The notes beneath the pieces are model-generated. The model made no database searches, was not told where the DNA came from, and was given only the letters and a program-made list of their open reading frames with translations. Positions 1 to 11,369 of a stretch of DNA of 64,000 nucleotides are shown here, in pieces. Position 1 is the first letter of the stretch. Each line of letters opens with the position of its first letter. Where the stretch lies: NCBI GenBank assembly GCA_016165875.1, contig JABBOT010000016.1, forward strand, positions 9,796,063-9,860,062. The letters are read 5' to 3'. A program made the position numbers and the translations under genes. The stretch is from Acanthopleura granulata (Eukaryota > Mollusca > Polyplacophora > Chitonida > Chitonidae).

Positions 1-1204
1 GATTTAGGTCTAATGTCTGTTTCTGTCTCCTTCTGATTATATCTGTTTTACCTGTTAGAAATATAAAGCAGGATGTTCGAAAACTGAGTTCGCTATTACC
101 CTGCATAATTTCTCGCTTGCTTTAACCTCTGTTTCACAAAACAAGCTTGCCTGACCCAGTTTGATATTAAATTACCCTACAACGAGGACAGTATATCCGG
201 GCGGGTTGTGTGCTTATAAACACGCTGGCGTCAGTTTTCTGAATGGTATTCTGCTATAGCGATCGAAGTAGTTGTTCGGGCGAACTCACACCATTCGGCA
301 GTTTCACCTACATAGGCTACTCGCCACTACACCGTACACGTGCACAATAGCGAAGACTCGACCTGCATACCAGTCAACAACGAAGGTAAGGTTAGCGTTG
401 GTTTTCTCATTGTGTTGTATATTAATGTACATATTGGGTCAAGAATACGTGTTCGCATCGTTCAAATAGTGTGTATTTCTGACTGAAGCTGTTATATATA
501 ATGTTAACCCACAATACACACATCAATGCGTCAAAAGTCATTCGACCATGACAGTGACGCAGAGGTATTTATCATTTCGCCGCATGTAATGTCGGCCTAG
601 TAGTTAACTGTGGTTGAGTAGCCGCGGACAGAGAATTTGAGCATTCCCAGCTCTCACTGTTAAATCTTTGGGCCATAGTGACAACAAGCTGCTGTCAAAA
701 CTCCTGTGGAAGATTGCATGAGTTGAATGTTGAAGAGTGTGCATATAGTGTGGGTAAGGTCGTCTGGAACTTGCCAAAGGTCAGGGGTTTACCGCCCGGC
801 ACTCTGGTTTCCTCTACCCACAAAACTGACCACCACCGGGTAAGTGAAATCGTCACGAGTGTGGCGTATGATAAACAAGTCATGAAACATCGATAAATAG
901 AATAAGATACGTTACAACAAGTCTGTGATTGGCCACTGCTTGGTCTGATATGCGCATATGCAAGAAAACATCATGCCAAGGAAAGAAAGGATGTCAAACA
1001 CGCGTGGAGGGAAAAGTACAACTGTTTGTTGAAAGGCAGTACTGATTCCGGAAATTGTTGAAGCACAATGTACACCTTTCGTTAAATGCAAAGGAAGCTA
1101 TATATAGGTAATTTTCTTGTTTTTGTGCTGATGTGACGATGCGTTAATTGAAGACAAAAATCCCGAGGCATACTACAAATCAAAACAGTTTTAATGCAAC
1201 GAGG
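1..1204. other. Upstream flank, no gene seen
   Basis: Small open frames here show no conserved motifs. A fragment of the second SINE family lies at 771-880. The rest is unrecognised single-copy-looking DNA. Confidence 0.5.
771..880 (+). repeat. SINE family 2, 3' fragment
   Basis: The stretch reading AAGGTCAGGGGTTTACC, CGGCACTCTGGTTTCC and ACTGACCACC matches the 3' body seen again near 3715, 33520, 42762, 50123 and 54612. The AAACACCAATC-type tail is decayed. Confidence 0.6.
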
Positions 1205-1545
1205 GGAATGGTTAAGATGCTTGTGTTTTTATTCGCTGGAATACACTAGGTGTTGGGTTCAAGCCCGGCACTGGACGTGAAATTTGTAGATCCCCTCATT
1301 CTGTGCTTGTGAGGCCTTAGCGGTCAACGAAACTCGTGTAGCCATTTGCAGAGTTTAACGTTCATTGAGGGCCACTCCCCCCTCCCCACCAGTATGTAAT
1401 CCACATCTGTACGTGTGAAAGTACGTCGGTTGCTTGACAATGCTCGACGGTTTACTCCAGACACTCGGGTTTCCTGTATGCCCATGAGAGTGATCACCAT
1501 CGCATTATAAGTGAAAAATTCTCAAGTTAAGCATCAATTTTAATA
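1205..1545 (+). repeat. SINE family 2, near full length
   Basis: It has a tRNA-like 5' part with a B-box-like GGTTCAAGCCC at about 1256. A middle section, AGCGGTCAACGA to GTTCATTGAGGGCC, recurs near 59300. The 3' part (GACGGTTTACTCC, ATAAGTGAAAAATTCTC) is shared with the other fragments. This copy defines the family's length at about 330 bp. Confidence 0.55.
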
Positions 1546-1766
1546 AGCAAATACCGTAAGTAATTGTCTGAATATCCATATGCTATACTAATTTATACAT
1601 TTGATGAAGATGAAGATATACAAGTCTAAACTTGACGACTACGAAGATCAGTCCCCGTTGGGCTTTGGTAACGTGTTTTGCTGAGTCATTTCGATCTATT
1701 CCCGTCGACATACATGTACATACATATCCCTGACCACATCCGCGTGTGTAACCACTAAAATGCCTC

Positions 1767-1780
1767 GGGGGGGGGGGGGG
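1767..1780. repeat. Run of 14 G
   Basis: An uninterrupted G14 tract lies about 180 bases upstream of the first gene's ATG. It could form a G-quadruplex or only mark a length-variable homopolymer. Confidence 0.8.
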
Positions 1781-1927
1781 ATGAATTATCTGCTACTGAA
1801 GCTCCTCATATGTGCACCTAACGCCATGTCTCGGGCAATTGTTGCATCCGAGTTTGTGTATTGGAGAAAGACATAATCACGTGTAAATATGTCCTACTTT
1901 TTACTTCGTTGTCAGTACACGTGGCTG

Positions 1928-1935
1928 TGACGTCA
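1928..1935. promoter_or_regulatory. Perfect CRE-type palindrome TGACGTCA
   Basis: The eight-base TGACGTCA palindrome ends 21 bases before the chosen ATG of the first cystine-knot gene. CREB/ATF factors are known to bind this sequence. It may sit in the promoter or the 5' UTR; the transcription start is not visible. If translation began at 1861 it would be coding. Confidence 0.4.
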
Positions 1936-1956
1936 TCGCAGTGCGAAGAAACCAAC

Positions 1957-4900
1957 ATGGCGGAGGATAACAAATACGAGTTCACCTTGGCTGACGACAA
2001 GAGACCACCAAGGACGTCCAGGCTGATGTGCTGCTTGGTGAGTGCTCTCGGTGGAAAGTTCTACAAGGAAACATGCAAAGCTTGCTTGTGCTGACCCTTG
2101 TATCGCTTCCAAACCTCCATTAGCGGACCTCCGTGGCCGAGGGGGAAAAGCGTTAGTGCAGCCTAATGACCCAGGTGCCTCTCACCAATGCGATGGCTGT
2201 GAGTTCAAACCCAGCCGTCATATACGTGAAACTTTATTCCTGAGTACACGGCGTAAAGGGCCATTCAAATACGTTAAAAAATCCGTCTTGAACTCATCTC
2301 TTTTCGGTTTTAGCCTGTCTTCAAGATTTGCTTCAATATTGTGCATAGATTTCACAATAGCTTCCTTTTTTCATTCTACCTGTCTTCTTCAGTCTGAAAG
2401 AAGACTGGAAACCGCTTTTGAAAGAAAATGTCAATTATCAAACAAAAAAAATATGAAATAAAATTTAGACCACTTGCAATAACGTTCCATCTCTGAAAAA
2501 AAATGACCAGAGATGCAAAATGCATTTTTCATTTGAGAAGTGGTGAATTCTTATTTTGATAACTAGGCAGCAATATGATCCCAAATCAGACCAGTTCTTC
2601 TTTCGAAAGTGGAATCTATTTCAAAACTGATCCATGTTTATTTTTAAAGAGGTTTTCCTGTCATTTGTTTTAAAAATGGCTTCTACAGACTACCACAACA
2701 TCGACTACAACAGCAACACCAAGACTCACAGAATGAGAGGTGCGGGTGGTAGCGGAGAGATAAGGGCTCCTTACAGACATTATTTATGCAGGAAATCCCA
2801 TAGCAACCCACGCCGCAATAAGATAATATTCTCATGAAGGAAAAAAGAACAGAGGTATAATTTAATATAACCGAGAGTGAAAACAACTATTTTCAGCTTT
2901 CGTAATTATTTTCGCAGAAAACATAGAAGAAAAGAGAAAAAATTAGACAGTTGGCGGATTTGAAGACACTGTCAAAATGTGATGATAATAATAACAGAAG
3001 TGTGGGTAGGGTGTCATGTCTGGTGTCCGCAGCGTGATGTTCCGGCGACGTTACCACTTTCACTCACGTTGCCGTGTTACCTTTGTTTGAATGACTTTTT
3101 GAATGTGACAGTGTATAGGTTTTTTTTCTCTTCCCTCTTTCCAGAGTGGCTCCGTGTTGTTGTTGTCGGCAGCTGTGCTCGCCGCGGTGATTGCCATGAT
3201 TTATCAATACTTTGCGTAAGTGTTTCGTCATGACCTTTTTATAGTGCCTTACTTCGAAGTCTTGCAGCAGTTACTTTCTCATGAGTTGTGAAAGGAAAGG
3301 CAGTGAATTTGTAGAATTCCCTGGGGCCGGTTTCAGAAAGCGATTTTGGGCTTTAGCCTAAAACTGTGATCCAAATTAAACTGTGAAATACATGCATCAC
3401 ATCGGTCAAATTTTGACCCCTGATTCTATGCTGTGATGTGGCGATTTCAGGAAAGTTTTCAGACATTCAGCATCAAATATATTGTTTTCTTACAAAGATT
3501 AAAGTTTTCGGTTTCTGCCCAAAATCGTTTTGTGAAACTGGCCCCTATTCTCACTGTTTAGTGGAGCCTTAATCCCCAATAAGCGGTCGATGATTGCCGT
3601 GTGTCCGTTTATGAGGGAAGACGGCTTGTCTTCACCAATAGGGTGAGCATATCCGAACTTCGTACGTATGTTTTTCTACGTAAATGTACACTGTACGTTA
3701 AACGTAGGAATGTGGGAGAGTAATTTGCCAGACCTCGGAGGTTTATGCCAGGCACTCCGGTTCCCTCCCCACCTATGAAACTGAGCGCCATCATACTGGT
3801 GAAAAATTCTTGAGTATGGCGTTAAGCCATAATGATATAAGTGAATGAAATACATCTGTATGGTTTAACTATCGGGGCACAATTCCAAAATGTTAGTCTT
3901 TAACGAAATCAAACTTCAAAATTCCATTATAGCCATTATGCACATTTTAGGGCTCCAGAAATTCTTATTGCGACAAATTTGTGGCCATGCCGGTGATTTT
4001 GGCAAAACTCAACCAGCGCATATCCAGTCGATTGTTTGGTATTATTTTATAGAAAAGCCCAAATAATTGGCTTCCACAAAATATCAGCCCCGTCTGTGCA
4101 ACATGTTAAGGATAAATATCGGTAATAACATTCATACAATCTGTGATGGGGTTTCCTTATAACATTTTCCAAACTTTGAATCATATGAACTCCATCAAGA
4201 TTACAAAGGCCGTTTCGACAGAGCCATTTTTGACAACTCAAAATTTCAAATATGATTTTAGAGCTTCTTTCCTGGCTCTAGTAATTAAAGTTTTGATCAC
4301 TTCATCAATATTATGATCACACGAATGTTTCAAAATTTCAACTTTCACCGTCAAAAAGTAAGCAGTGGCGATGTTTTCAGTTTTGACTTAAGTGAAATCG
4401 GCCCCAGGTACGAGTCTGAGAGATAGTAATTTGAGCTTATGTTTAGGTGAACAGAATTCAATTTGATTTGATCAGAGAATATGGACTTTTTGCTTAAAAT
4501 CTCCGGTTAAGCCTCTTTGGAAACACGATCGCGCCATGATTCTCCTGCACACTTAAGGGCTATAAAATCGTCACTTTTCAGTCTCTACGCGCAGATCAAG
4601 GACCTGTCCGTGACCTGCAAACCGCCTAGTATTGTCGAACAGTATCCTGGCTACTTCCGGACTCCGCTGGAACAGATTGAGGTGGAGCGACGCTACAATA
4701 AAATTCCACAGTATCCGCCGACCACCCGACCTCTGCCAAACTGCACACTAGATTGCAATCCGAGACAGAAAAGGGACACTACGCATGCGTTCTCGCCGCG
4801 GAATGAATTGGAGGCTGTGGCTGTTAGTGCAAGCGTAATACGAAAGCTGTCGCGGACCAAACGACAGGAATTCCCTAACGGTGGACACAATCCAATTTTC

Positions 4901-7448
4901 CATGCCTGCTGCGAATCGTAAGTCAGTCAGCCCATCAGTCTGTACAAGGCCCTTGCGGTTTTGGTCCGTCTGTAAGCCTTTTCTGTTTTCTTAATGCTGA
5001 GATGTTTTGTCATATATAATTGTTTTATAATGTGAAATCCCAAAGTTAGCGGAGGTAGGAAAAGTATTTACAGCTTTTTGTTAACACTTTCTAAAGTGTT
5101 AAATATTGAACACCCTACAAAATGCCAAGTGTTGTATGCAGCAATGCAAATGTCGAAAATCCCATATTCTATATTGGTTTTATTTATTTCAATGGTATTT
5201 TACGACGTTCTTAAGAATATTGCACTTATACGGCGGCGGCTGGAATTATGAAAGCCACCACCCTCCGCGTATTCTATATAACATTATGTTATCGCTTGCA
5301 AACAATAATTAGGCGGCACATAGCATTTTACAGCGTTGGCTTTCAGATTATATACAATATGTAACATAATGCATCGATTTAACACTGAGAAGGTATTGAA
5401 AATTTAACAAAAGTTTTAAACGAGTTGCTTAAATAATATCAATGACCTTTGCACACTTCTCTCAGCTTAGCCGATCTATCATATGAGTCAGTAACTGCAT
5501 ATGTCCATCCTCGGATACCAACAGATGTTGTTAAAGTCAATCTGCAGGCCTTAAAGACACTGGAATTTTGATGATATCAAAGTAAATACCTATAAAAGTC
5601 TACGGAAATTGTAGCTTCGTGTCGAAATGAAATAACTATAGTCCAGTTGTGTGAACGCATTGATCATGCATAGTTCGTAAATCTGTGTACAACGGGGTGC
5701 CAAGTGAAGACGTTGTTTAAATTATTTGCGATCCGCCAGCAAGCTGCCCGGTTTCCTCCCACCATAATGCTGACCGCCGTCGTGTAAGTGAAATATTCGC
5801 GAGTACTACGTAAGAGGCCAATCCAATAAATAAATAAAAAGATATGTATTTGCGTGTAATTACAGAGAGAAGTCGTGGATTGCGCCTACAAGTGGAATAA
5901 ACCAGAAGGGAGAAGAAGTAACCGTCGTCCAGTTGGATGAACACAAACAATATTTTTTGCAAGAATCTTGCAAGTAAGTATCTTCTTATGAAAATTCCTA
6001 TAAATGGTCTCTGTAATGTTACGTGGGTTGGTCGAGTGGCCAGTTACCAAGCATTACCCTTGTGTGCCTTTGTAATATTACCTAGTAATTTTTATGTTGA
6101 GTATCGGTAAATTGCAAGTAGAGTGGTTAGTGTTTTTCGCGTTCTCCATAAATTGTGATTAATATGTAATATCATCCAATTTGAGTCGATTTAGTAACTG
6201 GAAATTGTAGCTACGAGTCGTATGCATGGGTCGTTATTTCTTTCTTTTCGAAAATATTGCTTTTGCCATTTTTATTCAATTACATTGCATATTTGACGAC
6301 ATCTGGTATAGATATACCCACAGATTTTCTTGACCTCTGAGAATGTTCTTCGCCTTTAACCTTAAGCATTTATTAATATGTAGTAAAACTTCATTTGAGA
6401 TGGCTTCAGATATAGCACTGCGCATTGGATCATACAAATGTCACAATTTCTTTTCTTTTTTTTTCGAAAATCGTCGTTTTGTGTGATTTCATCGTTACAT
6501 CGCAAAATTTGAGACATTTCATAAATCAACAGATTTAAACTTGAAAAATACTGGTATAGCCTCGATGCCTTCAGTCTGTACCTCTTACTGATATCCAAAC
6601 ATTTAGTCTACTGCGCATGCCCCACGATATCTTGAAAACGTGTGATATCTCACTCGTTAAAAATGCAGGACATGCTGATTTCCTCTCTGGTGCGACGTGG
6701 GAAGGTACGCCAGCAAGCTGCAGATGCATGGTTGTGGGCTTTCCCCGGGCTTTGCCTGGTTTCCTCCCAACATAGTGCTGTCCGCCATCGATTAAGTGAA
6801 ATATTCTTCAGTACGGAGTAAAATACCAATCAAATAAATAAATAGGTAAGTTGCATCATTATAGGGAATTGTCGCCCTACTGTACATAAACCGTTAAATA
6901 TAATGGCTAGAACATTAAATTATGCAAATGATTTCAATCAAGTCGCGAACAAATTTTGCTAGCGGTTAACCCTAACATGCATGAAAGGTATACTTTTCAA
7001 TGGCGGACAACACAAAAGGATCCAATTCGCATATAACTCATCATTTTCTGCAGTGACGCTTCAGTGCTTATGTACTACCTAAGTGCTTTCTGAGCACACA
7101 TTGCACCTGCACGTGTGACGTAGTCCAAGAAAGAAGAAGGGAACACAGGGCTTTGGACCCTTTGTTAAAGTTTTACGAGTTTCCCATTGAAAACATGTTT
7201 TCGTTTTCTTTGTGGCCACGATATTGCTGCAGTGTGGCCATACAAGCGTTATAAGGCTTCACCTTTCGTTCCTCTTGTTCCTTGTTAACAGGCATTCTCC
7301 CGGATGTGATTTCTGCAGATGTGGTCAGCCCGAGCCGTTTTTGGACACAGCCATCGTTTACAAAGATGGGGAGCAAAACGAGGTTCAGACTGATATTCTA
7401 CAGCTCCCTGGCTGCTGTAAATGCCTCAACATAGCTCTAGGCCAATAA
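1957..7448 (+). CDS. Membrane-anchored neurotrophin/Spaetzle-like cystine-knot precursor, copy 1 (5 exons)
   Basis: Exons 1957-2037, 3145-3215, 4582-4917, 5866-5973 and 7292-7448 join in frame (753 nt, 250 aa). All have GT/AG borders; intron phases are 0,2,2,2. Residues 1-27 are polar and basic. Residues 30-48 form one hydrophobic helix, so a type II signal anchor is likely. The prodomain has Cys63 nine residues before YPGYFR (72-77), and Cys105-x3-Cys109. Dibasic sites RQKR (112-115) and RTKR (142-145) suit furin. The released part (146-250, 105 aa) has nine cysteines: 160, 161, 198, 204, 207, 209, 240, 241, 243. Neurotrophins share the C-x5-W (Cys161, Trp167) and KQYF-x4-C (190-198) spacings; the CCKC end recalls Spaetzle. 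I infer a secreted or shed ligand. The start ATG at 1957 (ACCAACATGG) matches the short N-terminus of the paralogue; an in-frame ATG at 1861 is possible. Family placement is by eye and not certain; exon structure is firm because the paralogue repeats it. Confidence 0.8.
2038..3144 (+). other. Intron 1 of first cystine-knot gene
   Basis: Donor GTGAGT at 2038 and acceptor CCAG ending at 3144 with a strong T-rich tract. A SINE family 1 piece sits at 2124-2226; a 139-codon open frame over it is accidental. Nothing else recognised. Confidence 0.7.
2124..2226 (+). repeat. SINE family 1, 5' tRNA-like fragment
   Basis: CCTCCGTGGCCGAGGGGG, then AATGACCCAGGTGCCTCTC and GTGAGTTCAAACCC, correspond to the A-box to B-box region of the family. 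The 3' body is absent. Confidence 0.7.
3323..3545. mobile_element. MITE-like element with ~28-bp terminal inverted repeats
   Basis: The left end GGGGCCGGTTTCAGAAAGCG continues to TTTTGGG at 3350. The right end, read on the other strand, is GGGGCCAGTTTCACAAAACG and then TTTTGGG. The two arms match over about 28 bases with few mismatches and flank 170 bp without coding capacity. No clear target-site duplication was seen, so the superfamily is open. Confidence 0.65.
3715..3842 (+). repeat. SINE family 2, 3' fragment
   Basis: Contains GGAGGTTTATGCC, GGCACTCCGGTTCCC, GAAACTGAGCGCC and GTGAAAAATTCTTGAGTATG, in the order of the family's 3' half. Confidence 0.65.
5180..5265 (-). repeat. SINE family 1, 3' tail fragment
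   Basis: Reads TATTTATTTCAATGG, TTTTACGACG, TCTTAAGAATATTGC, ACTTATACGGCGGCGG: the reverse complement of the family's 3' end. Confidence 0.65.
5734..5840 (+). repeat. SINE family 1, 3' fragment abutting exon 4
   Basis: CGCCAGCAAGCTGCC, GGTTTCCTCCCACCATAATG, GCCGTCGTGTAAGTG and the AATAAATAAATAAA tail are visible. Only 25 bases separate the tail from the coding exon at 5866. Confidence 0.75.
5974..7291 (+). other. Intron 4 of first cystine-knot gene
   Basis: Donor GTAAGT at 5974 and acceptor TTAACAG ending at 7291. One SINE family 1 copy at 6672-6846; otherwise AT-rich and unremarkable. Confidence 0.7.
6672..6846 (+). repeat. SINE family 1, lacks tRNA-like head
   Basis: Begins at the GCTGATTTCCTCTCTGG stretch and runs through GACGTGGGAAGGT, GGTTTCCTCCCAACATAG and TCAAATAAATAAATAGG. 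The A-box/B-box head is missing. Confidence 0.75.
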
Positions 7449-8377
7449 CCCGCTCTTGGGAACACACGTCAACTCCTCCCCGCACCCCTACGTTGGGACT
7501 GAAAACGTACTGAACGATGAAACAGTTTATGTTACTCTTTTAAGAAAGTAGATTATCCCTCAAGCACGAACATGGGGTTTGGATTCGAGGAACACGGCTG
7601 TCAAGGATATAATTAAGTCACACTTTAAAATATGCCATAGGCACACACACTGTTACAAAATTGAGCATCTACACTTGTGTATACTAGAAATATACACAGT
7701 CATGTGTACCATCAATACACATGTTGTTTTCTCAAGTGTACAATTTGTATACCTGTAATGCACAAAGGTTGTAGGTGTTCAACACAGTCGTTTTTAGAGT
7801 GATCCGTGAAAGTCACAGAACACCATGTTTTCTAAGTGATGTTCTGTTATCTTTTCCTTCTGTCATTCCAACAGAATATTTTTGTGATTGTAAAGGGATA
7901 TTCTGTGATTCATAATATTATATTATGTTCTTGTAGCATAACCCCTTCTAGCGTCGCTCAGGAAACGTAATTTTATGCAAAAAGTAACAGATCAGCTCTT
8001 AGAGAATACCGCTCTATGTGTGGAAGGTAACTGCATTGCAACTCCCCATGGTGAGCTACAAATTTTGGTTAGAGAGTTTATACGATATCCTGAGATCCAT
8101 GCCTGTGTTATATAGAGAGAGTCGGTTTGAAACGTACTTCCAGAGTTTGGCATAACATGGATTGTAACGATTTTAAAATTAGCAGAATGGAGCAGAATTG
8201 ACGAATAGTGATTGTATGTTCGTTATAATTCTACACAGTAAATACATTTGAATGAGTAGTGCACAAATGGCAGGAATGAAGTGGAGAAAAGGGAACTGTT
8301 CTGTCTCAAAGCTATAAAATGCTGAAAAATAGGATATAGGTCTCATCTTACTAACGGTCATGGAAATTAGCATATTA
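7449..8377. other. 3' flank of first cystine-knot gene
   Basis: No clear AATAAA signal close to the stop. A weak inverted repeat at 7815-7912 (TCACAGAACACC against GGATATTCTGTGA) could be a tiny MITE. No gene seen. Confidence 0.4.
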
Positions 8378-8660
8378 TAATGAACGTAAACACAAATACA
8401 ACTCAGTATGAGGTTAACAGATTTTAGTGAACGTAAACACAAATGCAACTCAGTATGAGATTAACAAACTATAGTGAATGTAAACACAAGTACAGTTGAA
8501 TGTGAGTCTTAGATTACCAGACTAAAATGAAAGTAAATATAAGTACAACTCATTGTGAGTTACAGATTAACAGATTAAAATGAAGGTAAATATAAATACG
8601 AGTCCACGTGAGGCTTAGATTAATAGATTATAATGAACGCCAACATAAAAAAAACTCAGT
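8378..8660. repeat. Minisatellite, ~50-bp unit, about 5.5 copies
   Basis: Units begin near 8379, 8428, 8474, 8525, 8579 and 8629 with AATGAACGTAAACACAA or variants, followed by TACAACTCAGTATGAG and TTAACAGATT. The first two copies are closest; later ones have diverged and lengthened. Confidence 0.75.
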
Positions 8661-10630
8661 ATATGCATCCAAAACCAAAGGCAATCCAATATATGAAACC
8701 TGTACGTGGAAAAATTAACCCAGTCATGGGAAAGGAAATCGAAGCGTACTGAAGGGTTACAGGGACATAGAATTGCACTTAAATTTGGACTTGAAGATTC
8801 TACTTCTTGTCATTTGATATTTAAAACATCGGTTTGGTGATTGCGTGTATTTAATTAGAAGTTGGACTAAGTTGTATTGAACCAATAATTTTATGTTCTT
8901 CTGTTATAATCTGGTGGATATAGAAAGCCAAGTATTTAAGTTGATCCCGAAAGGCTTGCGTATCTAGAAACACCCCACCATGCTCCAGGATGTTCTAGCT
9001 CACTTTAATTTTTATAGCTGCCGTCAAGAAGATTTTCTTTACTCAAGTTATCTTCATGTCAAGATGGTGCCACAATGGAGAAAACCACAAAGCAAGGGGA
9101 ACGTGTTTACAGTAAGAATACATTCTTTCTAAATTTATGGAAACTTCGTCGATCACGTATCCTTCCAACTTCATACAAATTGTTCATTGCTCAAGTTAAG
9201 AAGAACTTAGTTATTTCGCTCTATTTTACAAACCAAAAAAAATCTCAGTCTAATTACGGAGAGATATAAGATGATGAAATCCACCAGTTGGTTTCCGATG
9301 AACATTGGATAATAGGTGTGTTTCGAGTTCGAACTCTTTTGTCAGTAAAGGTAAAAAGAGCCTTACTGTATCATGTGACGTGTCAAAACTGTTAGACAAG
9401 GTTTGTTGACTTCATTTTACTGATAACACATCTCACTGTGTTCAGGAGGTACAAATGTCATTGCTTTCCTGCAAGAACTTCTTATGTTCTCAATCCCCCT
9501 AGCTCTTCAATTTTCACCATTGTTTGCTAGTCTAAATAACTTTTTGTGACACTTTGCACACATTCATGTTACAGTAAATGTTATTAGATATAGTTGCCTA
9601 GCATTTTGTCAAGTCATGTGGTACAGTAGGACATTTTTACCTTTAGCGTTAAGAATTTGAACTGGAAACGTACCTATACCTCCTCTTCGGTCTTGTATGG
9701 TGTCTATTACGTATAAAGGAGTAATTTAGGTTTTAGTTCTCATTTTTGGAGTATTTTTTTTGTTGGTGCCTTCCATTTGATGCATTTTTATTATTTCACA
9801 ATGTCAGTAATGCAGATGGCAAAATTTTGCATTAAATGAAAGTTTCGAGGCCAGAATTGGATGTAATTTTGTTAAAAACTTATGCTCATACATTGATCTG
9901 AAGCTCCATGTTCTGTGTTCATATCAGTATTGTTACGTTCATTTTCGTATATCTTACCAGTGACTTCTTTTGATATGTTTCATTTTATTTCTGTTCATTT
10001 GTCTATCTTAATTTGTTTTAATCTAAATTTTTTCATTCCATTATTTCATAATTACAATATACTAGTTTTCTAATGTTTTATATTGCATATATAGTAGCTC
10101 TAAAATGGTTATATTTTAGACAGAAGGGAAATTTTGAAGCCAATATTGGGGACATGGCATGTGGAGAAAATGTGTGAAATTCCAGGAAAGAAGTGTTTGC
10201 TTGCAATTATAGGCACTTATGTATTTATTCTGTGAAGGCTACTTCACGTTTGGACACATGTTCTCACCAGCCATTCAAAATCAGTTCTATCTGGTCCTGT
10301 TGTGTGGCCTGTATACAGCTAACGAACATTCTAGGCCACATCTTTACTAGGATCCCATTTACACTCCCCTTAGTTTTCCTGTCCAAAATAAATTTTATAA
10401 CCAAGTACTAGTATACTCACCTGTCTCCATTACTCCACACCTGCAAAACTGCTGCTTTCAACATTTTTGTTTTCATTTTACTTGTTTAGTAATTAAATGA
10501 TCATTTCATGAAATCAACAAGTAGTGGTGTGGTCAGTTACTCCATAGTCTTTGGTTTACAAAAGCGATTGATTAGACAAAACAGATAATACCACACGATC
10601 TCTCTCTAGAAGCAACGGTTATTCCTAGAG
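8661..10630. other. AT-rich intergenic DNA, nothing recognised
   Basis: Many T-rich runs and no open frame with family-like motifs, on either strand. Confidence 0.5.
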
Positions 10631-10669
10631 ACCATTGTGACATTCCAAAACTCCTTTCAACAACATAGT

Positions 10670-11200
10670 AACCAATCCCAGAGGAATGCAGACATTATGA
10701 TATCGATAATCGTTCCTGGGGGATCCAGACATTATGATACGGGGGAATGCGGACATCATGAAATTGCTAATCGTTCCTGGTGGAATGTAGACATTATAAT
10801 ACCCTTCGCGATGATATGGCTGAGGTATTGTCAATGTGGAGTTACGCCATAATCATTCGTTGATAATAGCCCTATTCGTTTTTTGTTAAATGCTGATACT
10901 ATGATATCGCTAATATTTTCTGGGGAATGCAGACATGACGATATCGCTAATCCTTCCTGGGGAATGCAGACATGACGATATCGCTAATCTTTCCTAGAGA
11001 AATTTTGACGTTTTGGGCAGAATTTTTTTGAAATGAGATTCTACGCCGTTCTTTCAATGCATGGCTGAAAGAGTAAAACTCCAGGCTGCATTAATTACTG
11101 GTGCTGTGACCAAACAGGAACTTTACATTAAATCTCTTACTTCAGTTTCCTTGGGGGAAGGCAGACATTATGACATCGCTAATCGTTCCTGGCTGCATGC
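10670..11200. repeat. Scattered ~38-bp repeat array
   Basis: The theme GGGAATGCAGACATTATGA, then TATCGCTAATCGTTCCTGG, occurs about seven times between 10675 and 10990 and again near 11155-11190. Spacings vary and there are substitutions and unrelated inserts. Confidence 0.7.
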
Positions 11201-11369
11201 TGAGGTTATGACATTCCTATATATTCAAGGACGGTTCTTGGAGTCATGCCTGCATTAAATTGATTAATTTTTACATTTTCTTATCCCACCCCACCCCCAT
11301 GAACATGGAGGCATATAGCGATCGCTTTTCCCATCCGTCCGTCTGTCCGTTCTTGCCCTCGTTGAACGT

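Larger units (their letters stand above)
3216..4581 (+). other. Intron 2 of first cystine-knot gene
   Basis: Donor GTAAGT at 3216, acceptor TTTTCAG ending at 4581. It holds an inverted-repeat element (3323-3545) and a SINE family 2 piece (3715-3842). The remainder is unrecognised. Confidence 0.7.
4918..5865 (+). other. Intron 3 of first cystine-knot gene
   Basis: Donor GTAAGT at 4918, acceptor TTACAG ending at 5865. Two SINE family 1 fragments in opposite orientations lie at 5180-5265 and 5734-5840. The second ends about 25 bases before exon 4. Confidence 0.75.

Noticed and set aside
2042..2461. 139-codon open frame on the + strand
   Set aside because: It starts just past exon 1, runs through a SINE head and lies in intron 1; the sequence has no family-like motif.
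8378..8660. CRISPR-like array
   Set aside because: Units are contiguous and diverged with no spacers, and the genome is eukaryotic; it is a minisatellite.
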